DNA of 64,000 nucleotides, from NCBI RefSeq assembly GCF_014204895.1, contig NZ_JACHMF010000001.1, forward strand, positions 4,898,001 through 4,962,000, read 5' to 3'. This stretch comes from Paractinoplanes abujensis (GTDB lineage Bacteria > Actinomycetota > Actinomycetes > Mycobacteriales > Micromonosporaceae). The position numbers and the translations under genes are program-made. The notes beneath the pieces are model-generated. The model made no database searches. It was not told the origin of the DNA and worked only from the letters and a program-made list of their open reading frames with translations. Positions 55,433 to 63,961 of the stretch are shown here, in pieces. Position 1 is the first letter of the stretch, and every line of letters starts with the position of its first letter.

Positions 55433-58400
55433 TCAGCGGAAGTCCCGGGAGCCCGGCGCCACCGGCGGGGTGAGCGCCTCCAGCCGATCGGCCACCAGGT
55501 TGAGCACACTGCCCTCGGCGACCTTCTCCAGCCGGCCCCGCACGATCAGGGCCGTGCTGGTGCGGGCCACCCGCCGGTAGCGCTGCCACAGCCCCGGCGA
55601 GCAGGTCACGTTGAGCATCCCGGTCTCGTCCTCGAGGTTGATGAACGTGACCCCGCCCGCGGTCGCCGGCCGCTGCCGGTGCGTGACGATCCCGCCGACC
55701 CGGATGCGGGTGCCCGCCTCGACCCGGCCCAGCCGGTTGATCGGGATCGCGCCCGCCTGGTCGAGGTCGGCCCGGATGAACTGGGCCGGGTGCGAGTCGG
55801 GGGACAGCCCGGTGGCCCACACGTCGGCCACGAGTTCGTCGACCGCGCTCAGGCCGGGCAGCATCGGCGCGTCGGTGCCGGTCACCGTGCCGGGCAGACG
55901 GTCGGGCCGGTCCTGCGCGGCGGCCCCGGCGGCCCACAGCGCCTCCCGCCGGGTCAGGCCGAAACCGGCGAAGGCGTCGGCGGTCGCGAGGGCTTCCAGG
56001 TGCGCGGTGGAGCATCCCGTCCGCCGGGCCAGATCGGTCATTCCCCCGTACGGGCCGTGGGCGCGCCGCTCCTGCTCGATGCGCTCGGCCAGGCCCTCGC
56101 CCAGCGAGCGGATGCTGCCCAGCCCCTGCCGCACGGCCGGCCCGCCCAGCCCCCACGCGTGCGGCGGCTCACCGGGCAGCGCCCCCCAGCGGGTCTGCGG
56201 CGTCGATTCCAGCGTGGCCCGGGCATCGCTCAGGTTGATGTCGGGCCGGCGCACCTCGACCCCGTGCCGGCGGGCGTCGTCGACCAGCGACTGCGGCGAG
56301 TAGAAACCCATCGGCTGCGCGTTGAGCAGTGCCGCGCAGAAGGCCGCCGGGTGATAGCGCTTCAGCCACGCGCTGGCGTAGACGAGATAGGCGAAACTCA
56401 TCGAATGGCTCTCCGGAAAGCCGTAGTTGGCGAACGCGGAAAGCTTCACGAACAGGTCGTCGGCGAGCTGGCCGGTGATGCCGTTGGCGGCCATTCCCTC
56501 ATACAGGCGCCGCTTGATTTTCTCCATCTTCTCGACCGACCTTTTCGAGCCCATGGCCCGGCGCAGCTGATCCGCCTCGGCCGGGTCGAAACCGGCCACG
56601 TCGATCGCCAGCTGCATGAGTTGCTCCTGGAAGAGCGGCACCCCGAGCGTCTTCTCGAGCGCGTTGCGCATGAGCGGATGCGGATAGGTGACCTCTTCCA
56701 GACCGTTCTTGCGCCTGATGAACGGATGCACCGAGCCGCCCTGGATCGGGCCCGGGCGAATGAGCGCGACCTCGACCACCAGGTCGTAGAACTCGCGCGG
56801 TTTGAGCCGGGGCAGGGTGGCCATCTGGGCCCGGCTCTCCACCTGGAAAACGCCCACCGAATCGGCCCGGCAGAGCATGTCGTAGACCTCGGCATCGGTC
56901 AGGTCCATGGTGGAGATGTCCAGGTCGGATTCGATCATTTCGTACGCGTACCGCAGCGCGGACAGCATGCCCAGCCCCAGCAGATCGAACTTGACCAGTT
57001 CGATCGCTGCGCAGTCGTCCTTGTCCCACTGCAGCACCGTGCGGCCCGGCATCCGCCCCCACTCGACCGGGCACACCTCGATGATCGGCCGGTCGCAGAT
57101 CACCATGCCCCCGGAGTGGATGCCCAGGTGCCGCGGGAAGTTCTGCACCTGATTGGCGAACTCGACGACCTGGGGCGGGATGTCCTCCACGTCGACCGTG
57201 GCCGCGCTCCCCCACCGGTCGATCTGCTTGCTCCACGCGTCCTGCTGCCCCGGCGAGAAACCGAACGCCTTGGCCATGTCGCGCACCGCCGAGCGCGGCC
57301 GGTACGAGATGACGTTCGCGACCTGGGCCGTGTGCTCGCGGCCGTGCAGCTCGTAGACGTGCTGGATGACCTCCTCGCGCCGGTCGGACTCGATGTCGAC
57401 GTCGATGTCGGGCGGGCCGTCGCGCTCCGGGGCCAGGAACCGCTCGAACAGCAGGTTGTGCGCGACGGCGTCCACATTGGTGATGCGCAGCGCGTAACAG
57501 ACCGCCGAGTTGGCCGCACTGCCCCGGCCCTGGGCGTAGATCCGGTTGTCCCGGCAGAACTTGACGATGTCGTACACGACCAGGAAGTAACCGGGAAACC
57601 TGAGCTCCTCGATCATCCGGAGCTCGTACTCGATCTGCCGGTACGCCCGGGGGTGGGCCTCGGGCGGGCCGTAGCGGTCGAGGGCGCCGCGCATGGTGAG
57701 TTCGCGCAGCCAGCTCATCTCGGTGTGGTTCGCCGGCACCGGAAAATCGGGCAATCTCGGCGCGACCAGGTCGATGTCGAACGCCAGACCCTCGCCGAAC
57801 ATCGCGGCCGCCTCGACCGCGCCCGGGTAGGCGGCGAACCGGCGGGCCATCTCGTCGCCGCTGCGCAGATGGGCGGCACCGGCCGCGGGCAGCCAGCCGT
57901 CGATCTCGTCGAGGCCACGGCGCGCCCGCACGGCGGCCAGGGCGGTGGCCAGCCGGCGCCGGGCCGGTGTCGCGTAGTGCACGTTGTTGGTGGCCACGAC
58001 CTCCAGGCGGCGGCTCTTGGCCAGCGCGAACAGGACGTCGTTGCGGTCGTCGTCGTACGGGTCGCCGTGCGAGGTCAGCTCGACGGCCACGTTCGGCCGG
58101 CCGAACAGGGAGACCAGCCGGTCCAGCTCGTACGCGGCGGCCTCCACCCCCTCCGTGGCCAGCGCGAGCGGCACCGTGCCCTTGCGGCAGCCGGTGAGGA
58201 TCAGCACGTGATCGCGCAGGTTGGCCGCGATGTCCTCCAGATCCCCGTACTCGGGCTTGCCCTTCTCCCCGCCCGCCAGCTGGCCGCGGGACAGGGTGGT
58301 GGCCAGCCGCGCGTACCCCTCGTGACCGTGCGCGAGGGCCAGCAGGTGACGGCCCTCCGGGTCGGCCTCACCGTTCTGCGGCTTGGTCAGATCGAGGGAG

Positions 58401-58780
58401 AGCTCCGCGCCGAAGATCGTGGGCAGGCCCAGCTCACGAGCGGCCTGCGAAAACCGGACCACGCCGTAGAAGCCGTCGTGGTCGGTCACGGCCAGCCCGT
58501 TCAGACCCAGGCGGGCGGCCTCCTCGGCAAGCTCCTCGGGGTGGCTGGCGCCGTCGAGGAAGCTGAAGTTCGTGTGGCAGTGCAGTTCCGCGTACGGGGT
58601 GCGGTTCTCCCGGCGGATCAGGGCCGGCGCCTCGTACGCCTGCCGCTTGCGCGACCACGCGGGCGAGTCACCACCGTCCCCGTCGACAGCCAGCGGATCG
58701 ACGACGTGCTTGTCGTCCTTGTGGGAGGACAGCGTCTTCTCGAGGTCGGCCCACGAGATCTTGGGGTTATGAAAGCCCAC
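55433..58780 (-). CDS. dnaE2: Error-prone DNA polymerase DnaE2 (ImuC)
   Basis: A 1115-residue C-family polymerase specialised for mutagenic translesion synthesis. The PHP domain begins at AELHCHTNFSFLDG (residues ~65-78). The palm has YAQGRGSAANSAVCYALRI, then PPDIDVDIESDRREEV with the catalytic acidic residues. A C-terminal OB domain (IRVGGIVTHRQRP) is present. DnaE2 works with ImuA' and ImuB after DNA damage. The GTG start at 58780 is 8 nt downstream of the imuB stop, placing it last in the cassette. Confidence 0.96.
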   Translation of the reverse strand: MGFHNPKISWADLEKTLSSHKDDKHVVDPLAVDGDGGDSPAWSRKRQAYEAPALIRRENRTPYAELHCHTNFSFLDGASHPEELAEEAARLGLNGLAVTDHDGFYGVVRFSQAARELGLPTIFGAELSLDLTKPQNGEADPEGRHLLALAHGHEGYARLATTLSRGQLAGGEKGKPEYGDLEDIAANLRDHVLILTGCRKGTVPLALATEGVEAAAYELDRLVSLFGRPNVAVELTSHGDPYDDDRNDVLFALAKSRRLEVVATNNVHYATPARRRLATALAAVRARRGLDEIDGWLPAAGAAHLRSGDEMARRFAAYPGAVEAAAMFGEGLAFDIDLVAPRLPDFPVPANHTEMSWLRELTMRGALDRYGPPEAHPRAYRQIEYELRMIEELRFPGYFLVVYDIVKFCRDNRIYAQGRGSAANSAVCYALRITNVDAVAHNLLFERFLAPERDGPPDIDVDIESDRREEVIQHVYELHGREHTAQVANVISYRPRSAVRDMAKAFGFSPGQQDAWSKQIDRWGSAATVDVEDIPPQVVEFANQVQNFPRHLGIHSGGMVICDRPIIEVCPVEWGRMPGRTVLQWDKDDCAAIELVKFDLLGLGMLSALRYAYEMIESDLDISTMDLTDAEVYDMLCRADSVGVFQVESRAQMATLPRLKPREFYDLVVEVALIRPGPIQGGSVHPFIRRKNGLEEVTYPHPLMRNALEKTLGVPLFQEQLMQLAIDVAGFDPAEADQLRRAMGSKRSVEKMEKIKRRLYEGMAANGITGQLADDLFVKLSAFANYGFPESHSMSFAYLVYASAWLKRYHPAAFCAALLNAQPMGFYSPQSLVDDARRHGVEVRRPDINLSDARATLESTPQTRWGALPGEPPHAWGLGGPAVRQGLGSIRSLGEGLAERIEQERRAHGPYGGMTDLARRTGCSTAHLEALATADAFAGFGLTRREALWAAGAAAQDRPDRLPGTVTGTDAPMLPGLSAVDELVADVWATGLSPDSHPAQFIRADLDQAGAIPINRLGRVEAGTRIRVGGIVTHRQRPATAGGVTFINLEDETGMLNVTCSPGLWQRYRRVARTSTALIVRGRLEKVAEGSVLNLVADRLEALTPPVAPGSRDFR

Positions 58781-58788
58781 GGAAACCC

Positions 58789-60780
58789 CTAGTCATAGAT
58801 CGCCTCGACGGCCCAGTGCCCGCCGGACAGGCTGAGCAGGAACGCCCGCCCGTCTTCGAGCACCACCTGAAAACGGGCCCGCCGCCGGGCCTCGTTCGCG
58901 TCCCACCAGCGCTCGTCCACCGGCCAGGGGCCGGCCCAGCCGGTGATGGGCACCGGACGGGACCGCTCGACGATCAGCGCCGCGGGGCTGCCGGTCAGCT
59001 CGAGCCGGGCGCTCACCCCCACCGGGTCGCCGTGGCCGTCGAGCACCACTGCAGGTAGCGCCCTCGCAGGGACGATGGCCGGCGCGGGTTTGGGCAGTTT
59101 CCCCGGCCACGGCGGCTCTTGGGGCTGCTTCTTCCGCGCCTTGCCGGTGCTTGCCCGGCCCCGGCCCGGTGTCGCCTCCGCGGCGGTCGTCCACCTCTGG
59201 GCCGCCTCCGCTTCCGCCCCTGCCTGCGCCTCCGCCTGCGCGTTCGCCCCTGCTTCGGCTTTCGTCCCTGCTTTGGCTTTCGCCTCTGCCTTTGCTTTCG
59301 CCTCCGCCGCGGCCCATTCCGGCATTTCGCCCGCCGGGGCTCGCGTTGGCTGCCCGCCCGGCACCAGCCCCAGCACCGGCCGGCGAGGGCGCGCGTCGTC
59401 GTGGGCAGACTCATCCCGTACGGGAAAAGGGGTCGTCGGGGAGGGCAGGGCGAGCTCGGGCTGGATGTGGTGGGACAGCACCGGCACGGTCCTGATGCCG
59501 GGGATCGGGTCGGTGTGCGGGGCCGCGGGCCGGTGGGGTTCACGCTCGTCGCCCCACGGGACCAGGCGGATCTGGTCGTCGGCGTTGCGGCCACCACCCA
59601 GCACGGGAGTGACCACCGACTCGGGGCCGAGCAGACCCTGCACCCGGCTGAACGCGCGATGCGCCCGCTCCCGGTCGGCCCCGGCGTCACCCCACAGGCC
59701 GGGCTGCAGTCCAAGATGGACCAGCACGCCGTCGGGGACCAGACGCAGCCGGACGAGACCGGCGGTCGGCCGGGCGGGCGCACCACGGCGGGCCCCGGTG
59801 AGCCAGCCGTCGAGCTGCCAGCGGACCCGTTCGGCGATCGCGGCCGAGGTCAGCGTGCCGTCGTGCCGCCACACCCGGTGCAGCTCCTGACCGTTCGCGG
59901 TGACCGCCTCGATGCCCAGGCGGGTGCAGGCCAGCCCGTGCGCGGCCAGCTTGTCGTGCAGCCGCTCGGCCAGCGCGCGCCCCGCGAAGGCGGCCACGTC
60001 CACCCGTTCCAGCGGCTCGTCGTACGTCTCGGAGACCTCCAGATCGGGCGGCGGCCGGCGCACCGCCAACGGCCGATGATCGAACCCCGCCGCGAGCCGG
60101 TGCGCCAACGCCCCGTCGAAGCCGAACCGGGTCAGCACGTCCCCCGGCGGCAGCGCCGCGAACTCGCCCAGCGTCTTGAGGCCCAGCCGTTTGAGCAGGT
60201 CGGTCAGCTCGGGTCGTTCGATCGCCTCGATCGGCTGCCCCCGCAGGAAAGCGGCCGTCTCGCCGGGCGGCACAACCCGGCCCGCGCGGGCCGCCAGTCC
60301 CGCCGCGAACACCCCCTCGGCGATGCCGACCTGGCTCTCCACCTCACACGACTCGGCGACCTGCTCGACGATCCGCTCGGCCGCCGCCTCCTCCCCGCCG
60401 AAGTAACGCGACGGCCCGCGGGCGGCCACCGCGCACGCCCCCGGCCGGATCACCTCGACCCCCGCCGCGACTTCCTCGACGGCCGCGACCACCGGCTCGA
60501 ACGCACGCGCATCCCGCCCCGGATCGTGCTCGACCGCCACCACCTGCGGGCAGCGGCTCTGCGCCTCCCGCCGCCGCAGCCCCCGCCGTACGCCCTCCCG
60601 CCGGGCCGCCTCCGAACAGGCGACCACCCGATTACCGTGCAACACGATGACCGGTTCCGCGGCCGCCACCCCCAGCACGATCTCAGCCGCGATGACCGGC
60701 CAGTCCGGACACCAGAGCAGCATGGTCCGAGCCCCGACGGTGCCCGCCACCACCCGGCTGCCCGCTTCCTTGCCCCCCAC
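58789..60780 (-). CDS. imuB: ImuB, inactive Y-family polymerase homologue
   Basis: A 663-residue Y-family-like protein. The N-terminus has MLLWCPDWPVIAAE, where catalytic Y polymerases have LHVDMDAFFAS, so the catalytic aspartates are absent as in known ImuB. RPGACAVAARGPSRYFGGEE and the little-finger-like region follow. QIRLVPWGDER (~residue 425) may be the beta-clamp contact. A long Ala/Lys/Glu/Gly low-complexity linker (~residues 487-530) precedes a conserved C-terminal ImuB domain. GTG at 60780 is 1 nt after the imuA' stop. It acts as the hub of the mutasome. Confidence 0.9.
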   Translation of the reverse strand: MGGKEAGSRVVAGTVGARTMLLWCPDWPVIAAEIVLGVAAAEPVIVLHGNRVVACSEAARREGVRRGLRRREAQSRCPQVVAVEHDPGRDARAFEPVVAAVEEVAAGVEVIRPGACAVAARGPSRYFGGEEAAAERIVEQVAESCEVESQVGIAEGVFAAGLAARAGRVVPPGETAAFLRGQPIEAIERPELTDLLKRLGLKTLGEFAALPPGDVLTRFGFDGALAHRLAAGFDHRPLAVRRPPPDLEVSETYDEPLERVDVAAFAGRALAERLHDKLAAHGLACTRLGIEAVTANGQELHRVWRHDGTLTSAAIAERVRWQLDGWLTGARRGAPARPTAGLVRLRLVPDGVLVHLGLQPGLWGDAGADRERAHRAFSRVQGLLGPESVVTPVLGGGRNADDQIRLVPWGDEREPHRPAAPHTDPIPGIRTVPVLSHHIQPELALPSPTTPFPVRDESAHDDARPRRPVLGLVPGGQPTRAPAGEMPEWAAAEAKAKAEAKAKAGTKAEAGANAQAEAQAGAEAEAAQRWTTAAEATPGRGRASTGKARKKQPQEPPWPGKLPKPAPAIVPARALPAVVLDGHGDPVGVSARLELTGSPAALIVERSRPVPITGWAGPWPVDERWWDANEARRRARFQVVLEDGRAFLLSLSGGHWAVEAIYD

Positions 60781-60781
60781 G

Positions 60782-61996
60782 TCACATCACAGCCGTCACT
60801 CGGTGCTCGCTCTTCTTCGCCCGAAGAGCCACCACCCGCCGATCCCCGGCCCCCACGCCGCCGGCCTCGACACCCGCTTCGCCGCCGGCCTCCGCTTCCT
60901 CCCCGGCTCTCTCTCCGACGCCGGGCTCCTGCCTCGCCCACTCTCCAGCGCGCCTCTGCTTTCCCACGTTCTCCCCGGGGCGCCTCTCCTGCCCCGCACT
61001 CTCCCCAGTACGCCTTTCCCGGCCCGCACCTTCCCCAGCGCGCCGCTCCCCTCCGGCACCCTCCCCGACGCGCTGCTCGCCTCCGGTTCTCTCCCCAGCG
61101 CGCCGCTCCCCTCCGGCACCTTCCCCAGCGCGTCGTTCCCCTCCGGCGCTGACTTTCTCGCCGGCTCCCATCGGCTCGTCCTGTTCGGGTGGCGGCACCA
61201 GGGACAACTGGGGCGAATAACCCGCGCTCGCGGCTGGGGACGGCTTCGGGGTGGTTGGCGAGGGGACGGCGGTGAGGTGCGGCCGGGTCCGGCGCTCCAT
61301 CGTGGAATCGTTCTGGGCGGGAGCCGGGGGCAACGGCAGCCGGCGGATCGTGACGCCCGGCATCCACATGGTCACCTCTTTGGGGCGGGCCGCCGCACCG
61401 CGGCCGCGGGCCAGCACCCGCACCTCGCGGCGGCGCAGACGGCCGTGGCCCTCGTCGAGGCCTTCCCAGCGGGCTTCGAGGACGCTCAGGGTCACGTCGG
61501 CGCCGGACCAGTCCCCGTACGGGACCAGCACACTCCCCCGCTGGCGGGCCCGGGCCACCAGGCGGGAAGCGATCGAGGCGGAGACGCCGCCGGGGACGGC
61601 CAGCACGATGACGTCCACGCCGTCGATCAGCGCAGCCACGACGGTGGGCCACTCCGGCCCGGGGTCGGGCACCAGCGCGAGCCGGTCGAGCGCGATGCCG
61701 CTCTCGGCGGCGGCGGTCGCCCCCAGCGAGGGCACGCCGACCACGGCACACCACGACCCCGTACGGGAGGCTTCGGCCAGCAACGCCAGCACCAGCGACG
61801 TCCCGCCCGCGGCGGTGGCCGACCGGCCTGCCGCCACCGCGACGGTGCTGCCCCGGCGCAGTCCGTGCCCGGGCAGCAGCGCACTCAACTCGGGCGCGAC
61901 CGGCAACGTCCGGTCGATGCCCGACGTCTCGGTCTCACCCGCCGCCCGCACCAGTTCAGCAAGGGCGGCCGCACCGCTGATCATGCGTCCCGCCAT
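60782..61996 (-). CDS. imuA': ImuA' (RecA-like) mutasome accessory protein with repeat tail
   Basis: A 404-residue protein. Residues ~35-220 form a RecA/SulA-like core (LPGHGLRRGSTVAVAAG with a degenerate P-loop, then IVLAVPGGVSASIASRL), matching actinobacterial ImuA'. PQLSLVPP at ~262-269 resembles a clamp-binding motif. Residues 285-364 comprise eight tandem 10-residue units (consensus GGERRAGEGA), then an acidic tail. The ATG at 61996 has AGG 6 nt upstream. It is 1 nt upstream of imuB. Confidence 0.85.
   Translation of the reverse strand: MAGRMISGAAALAELVRAAGETETSGIDRTLPVAPELSALLPGHGLRRGSTVAVAAGRSATAAGGTSLVLALLAEASRTGSWCAVVGVPSLGATAAAESGIALDRLALVPDPGPEWPTVVAALIDGVDVIVLAVPGGVSASIASRLVARARQRGSVLVPYGDWSGADVTLSVLEARWEGLDEGHGRLRRREVRVLARGRGAAARPKEVTMWMPGVTIRRLPLPPAPAQNDSTMERRTRPHLTAVPSPTTPKPSPAASAGYSPQLSLVPPPEQDEPMGAGEKVSAGGERRAGEGAGGERRAGERTGGEQRVGEGAGGERRAGEGAGRERRTGESAGQERRPGENVGKQRRAGEWARQEPGVGERAGEEAEAGGEAGVEAGGVGAGDRRVVALRAKKSEHRVTAVM
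60905..61144 (-). repeat. 30-bp minisatellite, eight copies, in imuA'
   Basis: Eight in-frame 30-bp units encode 10-residue repeats, the first four nearly identical (GGERRAGEGA type) and the last four increasingly diverged. Units keep the reading frame, so the count can vary without inactivating the gene. Confidence 0.85.
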
Positions 61997-62468
61997 GTGT
62001 TGCCTCACTCTTGTTGCCTGTTCTTCCTGCCTGCCCCCCGTCACTGACGCCCACCCGGCGAGCAGGCATGACTGATCAGCGGCCTCCTGACGGGAAGCCG
62101 CCGAGCAGCGGGGAAGAACCGCCCGGACGGGTCCGGGGTACAACGGGCCGTCGTCTCGCCGGCCGGGAAAGCCGACGGCGAGAGACGACCGGGTCAAGGC
62201 CGCGGCCAGGGTCACCCGGCCCGGCCCGGCCCCGGCCCCGACCAAGATCAGCCGACCACGGCTAGCCAGTCAGCCAGCTACAGCCAGCCAGCCAACCAAC
62301 CAGTCCCAGCAAGCCAGTCCCAGCCAACCAGTCCCAGCAAGCCACGGTCAGCCAGTCAGGGCCGCCGGCCACGGCCAGCCGGCCCCGGCCGGCCAGTCAG
62401 GGCCAGCCGGCCACGGTCGGCGGGTCAGGCGGCCACGGTCGGCGAGTCAGGCGGCCACGGTCGGCGGG
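61997..62468. other. 472-bp gap between the HEPN gene and imuA', repeat-rich
   Basis: From ~62260 to 62474 the sequence consists of GCCAGCCA/CAGTCCCAGC-type short repeats that grade into a 22-bp tandem repeat at the end of the HEPN gene. From 61997 to ~62250 nothing is recognised except a weak in-frame extension of imuA'. No LexA box or RecA-NDp site is visible here. Confidence 0.55.
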
Positions 62469-62474
62469 TCAGGC
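62409..62474. repeat. 22-bp tandem repeat, three copies
   Basis: GGCCACGGTCGGCGGGTCAGGC begins at 62409, 62431 and 62453, with a single-base difference in the second copy. The array runs up to and over the stop codon of the HEPN gene (62469). Confidence 0.85.
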
Positions 62475-63602
62475 GGCCAGCGGGGGCTGATAGGTCAGGC
62501 CCAGCGACGACTCGACCACGGCCACGAACTGTTCGGCGGCCCGCAACAGGTCGTCGGCCTCGCGGGGGGTCACGACGCGCGGGATGCCGGCTTCGGCCGC
62601 GGCACGTTTGGAGGCGCCGAGGGCGAAATAGTTGGCCCATTCGCCGAAGTCGGGCGCCACCAGCACCAGCAACGACCAGACGCTGGTCACCTTGCTGCGG
62701 CGGCTGGCCGGTGCGGGGCGGGCCCGGGCCGCGAGCACGGCGGCCGCGGCGCGCAGGGCGGCCAGGTGGGCCGTCGCGTAACGAATGCCGTCGGGCTGGG
62801 TGCGCGCCGCCTCGGCCAGCCCGTCGCGGGCGATGGCCAGCAGCTGCGCGGGCGTGCGCTGCGGAAGCATGTGAGCCGGCACGGTCGGGGCATCGGCCCG
62901 GGCCGCCGCCGTGGGCGCGTGCGCCAGCCCCGGCACGCTCAGCCCGGAAACATCCACACCGGACGAGCCCCGCCGGGAAGACACTCCGCCACCGGCCGCA
63001 GCCGAAAGCCCGGAGCCGGCCGCAGCCGTCGCGGGCCCAGCCACCTGGCGAGGCACTGCCGGACCGGAGGGCTCCCGGGGGCCAGGGGCCGAGGCAGAAA
63101 CGGAGGACCCGCTGTGGCTGAGGGCCGGGGCAGGAACAGCGGGCTCTCGGTGAGCGGGCGCCGACGACGGATCGGGTGCAGCCTGGCGGGGCACGACCCA
63201 GCCGGAGGCGCGGGCCATGACCGAGCCGGAAGGTTCTTCGGGGGCCGGACGGGAGGACGGCGCGCTGGTGAAGACCGACGGGTCGATGAGGGCCGTGCGG
63301 GCCGAAGCCGCGCGAGGCGTCGCCGCGCGAGCCGGGGCCGAAGCGGTCGCGTCAGGCGTCACGCCGGGGGTGGCCAGCCCGGGGAGCGCGGGGTATGCGT
63401 AGGGCGCGCCGGGGGCGGCGGAACCGGGCGATGGCGCGCCTGGCGTGGCCGGACGCGGGGGGACCGGGGCCGGGCCTGCCGAGGCCGGGTGTGTCGAGGC
63501 CGAAGCTGAGGCCCGGCCGGCATGGGCCGAGTCAGCATGGGCCCGGCCGGCATGGGCCAGGTCGGGAGCCGGCAAAAGGCTTGGCGCCGTGTGGCTCGCC
63601 AT
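62469..63602 (-). CDS. SAV_6107-family HEPN-domain protein of the mutasome cassette
   Basis: A 377-residue protein. Residues 1-240 are Ala/Pro/Ser-rich and probably disordered. The C-terminal ~130 residues are all-helical and match the SAV_6107-type HEPN domain (QLLAIARDGLAEAARTQPDG and FGEWANYFALGASKR). RYATAH at 274-279 is an R-x4-H pattern, as in HEPN ribonucleases; activity is unproven. The ATG at 63602 follows GAGGAGAG. It is the first gene of the HEPN-imuA'-imuB-dnaE2 order and lies ~310 nt downstream of a LexA box and a RecA-NDp promoter. Confidence 0.82.
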   Translation of the reverse strand: MASHTAPSLLPAPDLAHAGRAHADSAHAGRASASASTHPASAGPAPVPPRPATPGAPSPGSAAPGAPYAYPALPGLATPGVTPDATASAPARAATPRAASARTALIDPSVFTSAPSSRPAPEEPSGSVMARASGWVVPRQAAPDPSSAPAHREPAVPAPALSHSGSSVSASAPGPREPSGPAVPRQVAGPATAAAGSGLSAAAGGGVSSRRGSSGVDVSGLSVPGLAHAPTAAARADAPTVPAHMLPQRTPAQLLAIARDGLAEAARTQPDGIRYATAHLAALRAAAAVLAARARPAPASRRSKVTSVWSLLVLVAPDFGEWANYFALGASKRAAAEAGIPRVVTPREADDLLRAAEQFVAVVESSLGLTYQPPLAA

Positions 63603-63688
63603 GTGTCTCTCCTCGCGTGTCTCGCATCCGACGTGCCGGGTCGAACCGAGGCGCTGCGGAGGAAGGAGCAGCAGCCCCGTGGTGGTGA

Positions 63689-63728
63689 CCGGCCGGGTGT
63701 GAAGCTTCCCCACACCACACCCGGCCGG
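63689..63728 (-). promoter_or_regulatory. Perfect 13-bp hairpin in the HEPN gene leader
   Basis: CCGGCCGGGTGTG (63689-63701) and CACACCCGGCCGG (63716-63728) flank a 14-nt loop, 87 nt before the HEPN ATG and downstream of the promoter. It has no U-tract, so a role in leader RNA structure or pausing is more likely than simple termination. Confidence 0.55.
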
Positions 63729-63912
63729 ACCTGCCGGCGGGTCCGTCGCCCGCCACCCGGGGGTCGGGGGCAGCGGACGACGGTCCTGCCTTGTCTGAAG
63801 GCCCGGACCCGCGAATGCCCGGAACCTCATGCGCAGCACTTCGCGGGTGCCACGCTGTGGGAGCCGCGCCGCGAAACACGGCCCCCGGTGTCAGCCCGGA
63901 CGTTCGAGCGTT

Positions 63913-63928
63913 TCGAACATCCGTTCTA
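63913..63928. promoter_or_regulatory. LexA (SOS) box
   Basis: TCGAAC-ATCC-GTTCTA matches the actinobacterial LexA consensus TCGAAC-N4-GTTCGA with one mismatch. It sits just downstream of the RecA-NDp -10 at the expected transcription start, a good repressing position. Confidence 0.75.
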
Positions 63929-63938
63929 ACTAAGGAGA

Positions 63939-63961
63939 AGACTAGCACTGACGTACGACAA
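63939..63961 (-). promoter_or_regulatory. RecA-NDp/PafBC-type promoter of the mutasome cassette
   Basis: TTGTCG (63961-63956), TAC, 8 nt and TAGTCT (63944-63939) on the minus strand match tTGTCRgtg-N8-TAnnnT in all strongly conserved positions. Transcription would begin near 63932, immediately before the LexA box, implying dual LexA and PafBC control. Confidence 0.65.

Noticed and set aside
55679..58792. A 1037-codon plus-strand frame opposite dnaE2
   Set aside because: Antisense shadow of dnaE2 with composition bias typical of such frames.
61997..62245. Longer N-terminus of ImuA'
   Set aside because: The extension is not homologous-looking and has no ribosome-binding site; ATG 61996 has one and fits family length.
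62046..62468. CRISPR array in the repeats before imuA'
   Set aside because: Repeats are contiguous, short and degenerate without spacers, and no cas genes occur.
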